DNA from: [Pantoea] beijingensis
GTDB lineage: Bacteria > Pseudomonadota > Gammaproteobacteria > Enterobacterales > Enterobacteriaceae
Length of the DNA: 64,000 nucleotides
Direction of reading: 5' to 3'
NCBI RefSeq assembly: GCF_022647505.1
Contig: NZ_CP071409.1
Location: 1,922,001 to 1,986,000, forward strand
The translations under genes were made by a program, and so were the position numbers. The notes below the pieces were generated by a model, which saw only the letters and a program-made list of their open reading frames with translations, was not told the origin of the DNA and did no database searches. The first letter of the stretch is position 1. Each line of letters begins with the position of its first letter. Positions 61,601-64,000 of this stretch are shown here, one piece after another.

Positions 61601-62190
61601 TCAATTGCTGATTGCGGCATCAGCGTGCGCAGTGTGTCATCGGAGAGTGGCGCAATTTTGTTAATTTCATGCGAAGTACGGAAACCATCAAAAAAGTGAA
61701 TGAAAGGGATGCGACTGTTCAGCGAGGCTATTTGCGCTATCAATGCAAAATCCTGCGCCTCCTGCACGTTGCTGGCACACAGTAGTGCACATCCTGTCTG
61801 TCGTACCGCCATCACGTCAGAGTGATCGCCAAAAATTGACAGTGCGTGAGTTGCTATGGTGCGTGCGGCTACATGCAGTACAAATGGCGTCAACTGACCT
61901 GCCAGTTTGTACAGCGTGGGGATCATCAGCAGCAAGCCCTGCGAGGAGGTAAAGGACGTGGAGAGGGCGCCGGTTTGTAAAGCGCCATGTACGGTAGCGA
62001 TCGCACCAGCCTCGGACTGCATTTCGACGACGCGCGGCACATCGCCCCAGATATTTTTCCGGCCATCACCCGCCCAGGAATCTGACAGCTCGGCCATAGT
62101 TGAACTGGGAGTAATAGGATAAATAGCGATCACTTCGCTGGTGCGAAAGGCCACAGAAGCAGCCGCGCCATTACCATCAATGGTTATCAT
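58660..62190 (-). CDS. ydbK: Pyruvate:flavodoxin/ferredoxin oxidoreductase
   Basis: A large single-chain enzyme (NifJ type) that converts pyruvate to acetyl-CoA and reduces flavodoxin or ferredoxin, using thiamine diphosphate. Of 1176 residues, the N-terminal half has pyrimidine-binding and CoA domains (PITPSSTMAELSDSW), then two 4Fe-4S motifs (CTQCNHCVAACP, CTGCNLCVEVCP near 690-760), a further cysteine cluster site (SGACSGCGETPY) and the TDP-binding GDGWAYDIGFGGLDH. E. coli YdbK has 1174 residues. No terminator was identified downstream. Confidence 0.95.
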   Translation of the reverse strand: MITIDGNGAAASVAFRTSEVIAIYPITPSSTMAELSDSWAGDGRKNIWGDVPRVVEMQSEAGAIATVHGALQTGALSTSFTSSQGLLLMIPTLYKLAGQLTPFVLHVAARTIATHALSIFGDHSDVMAVRQTGCALLCASNVQEAQDFALIAQIASLNSRIPFIHFFDGFRTSHEINKIAPLSDDTLRTLMPQSAIDAHRQRALSPDNPVIRGTSANPDTYFQSREATNPWYNATFAHVEQAMEAFEGETGRRYYPFEYYGHPQAERVIVLMGSAIGTCEEVIDELLQQGDKVGVVKIRLYRPFSAQHLLQVIPTSVKSIAVLDRTKEPGALAEPLYLDVMTAVAEAFSRGERRSMPRIIGGRYGLSSKEFGPECVLAVFHALAGDHPPARFTVGIYDDVTHLSLPLPEHALPNHAKLEALFYGLGSDGSVSATKNNIKIIGNATPLNVQGYFVYDSKKAGGLTVSHLRVSDRPIHSAYLINSADFVGCHQLQFIDKYQMAEQLKPGGIFLLNTPYAAHEVWSRLPQEVQAVLNQKQARFYVINAARIARDCQLGARINTVMQMAFFQLTQILPGETALAALQNAIANSYSSKGQELVERNWQALATAQEAIQPVPLEPVDSTSPVRPPVVSDAAPDFVKTVTAAMLAGLGDALPVSALPPDGTWPTGTTQWEKRNIAEEVPIWKPELCTQCNHCVAACPHSAIRAKVVQPQALADAPDQLQSLDVKARDMRGQKYVLQVAPEDCTGCNLCVEVCPAKDRQDPSIKAINMMSRLDHVEEEKENYDFFLNLPEIDAAQLERIDIRTSQLISPLFEYSGACSGCGETPYIKLLTQLYGDRLLIANATGCSSIYGGNLPSTPYTTNADGRGPAWANSLFEDNAEFGLGFRLTVDQHRHRVTRLLESYADRLPETLLEALKSDSVTTEQRRQQIAELRALLSHVDEPAARQLITDADALVDKSIWLIGGDGWAYDIGFGGLDHVLSLTENVNILVLDTQCYSNTGGQASKATPLGAVTKFGEHGKRKSRKDLGVSMMMYGHVYVAQISLGAQLNQTVKAIQEAESWPGPSLIIAYSPCEEHGYDLALSHDQMRQLTASGFWPLYRFDPRRADEGKLPLSLDSRPPSSELDDALMNEQRFRRLNTQQPEVAKQLWHDAAEDVKRRYALLAQMAGKSDKIDG

Positions 62191-62334
62191 AAAAAGCCCT
62201 TAAACTAGAATACCGGGTCATCTGCCGAGTACGACTGATGCGAATATGCTAAGTCTAGCAAAGACGCTTTGAGGGAATTTTGACTTTTATGATAAAACGC
62301 TGGTAATAGCACCAGAGATCAAATGGGTATAATT

Positions 62335-62991
62335 TTAATGCATCTCCAGTGACTCTACGCCTTTAACCTCTAACAAACTTTCATACAGCATGCTGGTCGG
62401 TATTTTTCGTGACAGTGTCACGTCAATCATCAGCTCACACACCCCGGATTCTTTATCACGATTAACCACTGTGATCTGACCGTAGCGCACTCGCTCTCTT
62501 TGTAATGCTTCCAATACGCCGGGCACGCTCTTCGGTTTAAGCTGAAAAATAAACGTATGGTGATGGCCAACAATCCAGTGGCTGATGCGACGAAACGTTT
62601 CCAGCACAACTAAAGCCATCAGCGTACCGTAAATACCGATCTCATACATGCCGCTACCGATGACTAACCCGATCGCGGCGGTTACCCATAAACCTGCTGC
62701 CGTCGTCAGGCCTTTGACGATCTGCTTCTGGATAATGATGGTGCCTGCGCCAAGAAAACCCATACCGCTGACCACTTGCGCGGCGATACGACTGGGGTCC
62801 AGGCCTATATGCGTTTGCGAGAGAATGTCGTCAAAACCATATTTCGAAACGATCATAAACATCGCACTGCCAATGCCCACTAAAATATGTGTACGCAAGC
62901 CAGCTTCTTTAGCACGTAGCTGACGCTCCAGTCCTATCAGACCGCCTAGCGCGCCTGCCAGGGCAATACGTAATAACAAATCCATTAGCAT
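62335..62991 (-). CDS. MgtC/SapB-family membrane protein
   Basis: A 218-residue protein with about five N-terminal helices and a soluble C-terminal domain. The segments GALGGLIGLERQLRAKEAGLRTH and VVSGMGFLGAGTII are the MgtC family signature. In Salmonella MgtC, a member, acts in low-magnesium and intramacrophage survival by modulating F1Fo ATPase; a different role is possible for this generic paralogue. AGAGGA precedes ATG 62991. The gene is not in this place in E. coli. Confidence 0.85.
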   Translation of the reverse strand: MLMDLLLRIALAGALGGLIGLERQLRAKEAGLRTHILVGIGSAMFMIVSKYGFDDILSQTHIGLDPSRIAAQVVSGMGFLGAGTIIIQKQIVKGLTTAAGLWVTAAIGLVIGSGMYEIGIYGTLMALVVLETFRRISHWIVGHHHTFIFQLKPKSVPGVLEALQRERVRYGQITVVNRDKESGVCELMIDVTLSRKIPTSMLYESLLEVKGVESLEMH

Positions 62992-63240
62992 AGTTTTTCC
63001 TCTTTCTCATAGTGACATCCGTTATCCTTGACGCAGCCCCGTGTTGATCACATCGGTACGTGCTTCAGAGGTGTTAGCGCTTTACTGCCATGCTGGTAAA
63101 AAAACAGAGTAAACAGGAATTTTACGATTGCTATTTTCATAATTTTTTTTTGGTAAAAAGTTATGTTGCATATCGACCTGACACAAAACGTGGCTTATGC
63201 TGGCAACGTCTTTTTTTTATACTCTTTTGGAGCCTGACAG

Positions 63241-63513
63241 ATGAAAGTCACGACCTTTCTGCTTGTCGGCGCTGCCTTCGTGCTTTCAGCATGCAGCAGT
63301 GCAGACAATGAGCCGCCACAACAAGCCACCGCCGCCCATGTGCCACCTAAAGTCGTGATGTCCGAGCTGGCGGCAAGTAGTTGTGCCAGTGCCGGAGGGG
63401 CGCTTGCCTTATCACGTCAACTGGATGGTTCATCCGTGGGAATGTGCCAGTTGGCAAACGGACGCCGCTGCGGGGAAAGCGCGTTACTTAATGGCTCCTG
63501 CGCGCGTTACTAA
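63241..63513 (+). CDS. DUF333 lipoprotein, YdbJ-like
   Basis: A 90-residue lipoprotein: signal peptide with lipobox LSAC (Cys near residue 18), then a flexible part and a DUF333 domain with CASAGGALALSR, GMCQLANGRRCGESALL. E. coli has ydbJ, another DUF333 lipoprotein, in the interval between ydbK and ldhA, which suggests orthology; the hslJ gene that lies there too is absent. Function unknown. TTTTGGAGCCTGACAG gives a GGAG for ATG 63241. Confidence 0.8.
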   Translation: MKVTTFLLVGAAFVLSACSSADNEPPQQATAAHVPPKVVMSELAASSCASAGGALALSRQLDGSSVGMCQLANGRRCGESALLNGSCARY

Positions 63514-63560
63514 CCTGCAGCCATGATATCAGCGGTAATGGCTTCCAGAGTACCTGCGTG

Positions 63561-64000
63561 TCAGGTTGTTAGCATATTGCTGCAGGCGATACCCGTATCC
63601 AGTTGCCTGATATTTTCTAAGGTCGTTTCCGAAATACTGATTAGCGCTTCAGCAGTTAAGAAAGCCTGATGGCCAGTGAACAGGACGTTATGGCAGGCAG
63701 AAAGCCTGCGGAAAACATCGTCCTGAATAACATCATTCGACTTATCTTCAAAGAATAAATCGCGTTCGTTTTCATAGACATCCATTCCAAGAGCACCAAT
63801 TTTTTGCTGTTTCAGTGCGTCGATCGCGGCTTGCGAATCGATCAAGCCTCCACGACTGGTATTAATAATCATCACACCCTCTTTCATCTGGCTAAATGCT
63901 TGTGTGTTCAGCAGATGATGGTTTTCATCCGTTAGCGGACAGTGGAGGGTGATAACGTCCGCGTGGCTGAATAGGGTGTTGATATCCACATATTCAGCAC
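63561..64000 (-). CDS. ldhA: D-lactate dehydrogenase, 5' part outside window
   Basis: Fermentative NADH-dependent D-lactate dehydrogenase. About 146 C-terminal codons are visible, of the usual ~330. The catalytic and cofactor segments HCPLTDENHHLLN, INTSRGGLIDSQAA, GMDVYENERDLFFEDKSNDVIQDDVFRRLSACHNVLFTGHQAFLT are nearly the same as in E. coli LdhA; the active-site histidine is in TGHQAFLT. The frame remains open at the window edge and the gene begins beyond it. Confidence 0.95.
   Translation of the reverse strand, partial: AEYVDINTLFSHADVITLHCPLTDENHHLLNTQAFSQMKEGVMIINTSRGGLIDSQAAIDALKQQKIGALGMDVYENERDLFFEDKSNDVIQDDVFRRLSACHNVLFTGHQAFLTAEALISISETTLENIRQLDTGIACSNMLTT

Overview
The window is a chromosomal segment of a member of the Enterobacterales. 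Gene content and order follow the E. coli trp–ldhA region closely: trpE-trpL / rnm-yciO-rluB-btuR-yciK-sohB-yciN-topA-cysB-acnA-ribA-pgpB-lapAB-pyrF-yciH-osmB / rpfR(pdeR)-rnb / fabI-sapFDCBA-pspF-pspABCD-ycjXF-tyrR-tpx-ycjG-mpaA-mppA / zntB-fnrS-ttcA-dbpA-ydbK-ydbJ-ldhA. Many genes between these blocks in E. coli are absent, while kdgT, rpfF, a cstA-type carbon-starvation permease, an omptin protease and a GNAT gene are present. This pattern suggests an Erwinia/Pantoea-like relative rather than Escherichia. The genus is inferred from memory of gene content and was not tested by any search.

Layout. 1-1.3 kb: 3'-truncated trpE on the minus strand, with trpL, attenuator and TrpR operator. 1.4-10 kb: rnm, yciO, rluB, btuR, yciK, sohB, yciN, topA. 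10.4-20.5 kb: cysB, three tiny genes (ymiA, a yciX-like gene, a ymiC-like gene), acnA, ribA, pgpB, lapA-lapB, pyrF-yciH, osmB. 21-29.7 kb: kdgT behind a KdgR-like operator, a convergent rpfF/rpfR pair (synthesis and sensing of a fatty-acid signal linked to c-di-GMP), a cstA-type permease, rnb. 29.8-33.4 kb: an accessory island with a ydeP-type oxidoreductase remnant, an intact omptin, decayed transposase/ATPase/resolvase remnants between 80-bp inverted repeats, and a LysR remnant. 33.4-41.2 kb: a CMD-like protein, fabI, sapABCDF. 41.3-47.4 kb: a RyhB small RNA under Fur-like boxes, pspF divergent from sigma-54-dependent pspABCD, a GNAT gene, ycjXF. 47.6-58.2 kb: tyrR, tpx, the murein-peptide recycling genes ycjG-mpaA-mppA, zntB, the FNR-controlled small RNA FnrS, a proline-rich microprotein, ttcA, dbpA. 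58.3-64 kb: an ABM-domain protein, the pyruvate oxidoreductase ydbK/nifJ, an mgtC-like gene, a ydbJ-like lipoprotein and the 3' part of ldhA.

Functional themes are the envelope stress response (psp, sap, lapAB, osmB), muropeptide recycling (ycjG, mpaA, mppA), anaerobic and iron regulation through two small RNAs, and a quorum-sensing/c-di-GMP module. The most unusual stretch is 29.8-33.4 kb, where a decayed element carrying a protease appears to have removed the 5' halves of two divergent genes.

No tRNA, rRNA, CRISPR array or intact insertion sequence was seen.
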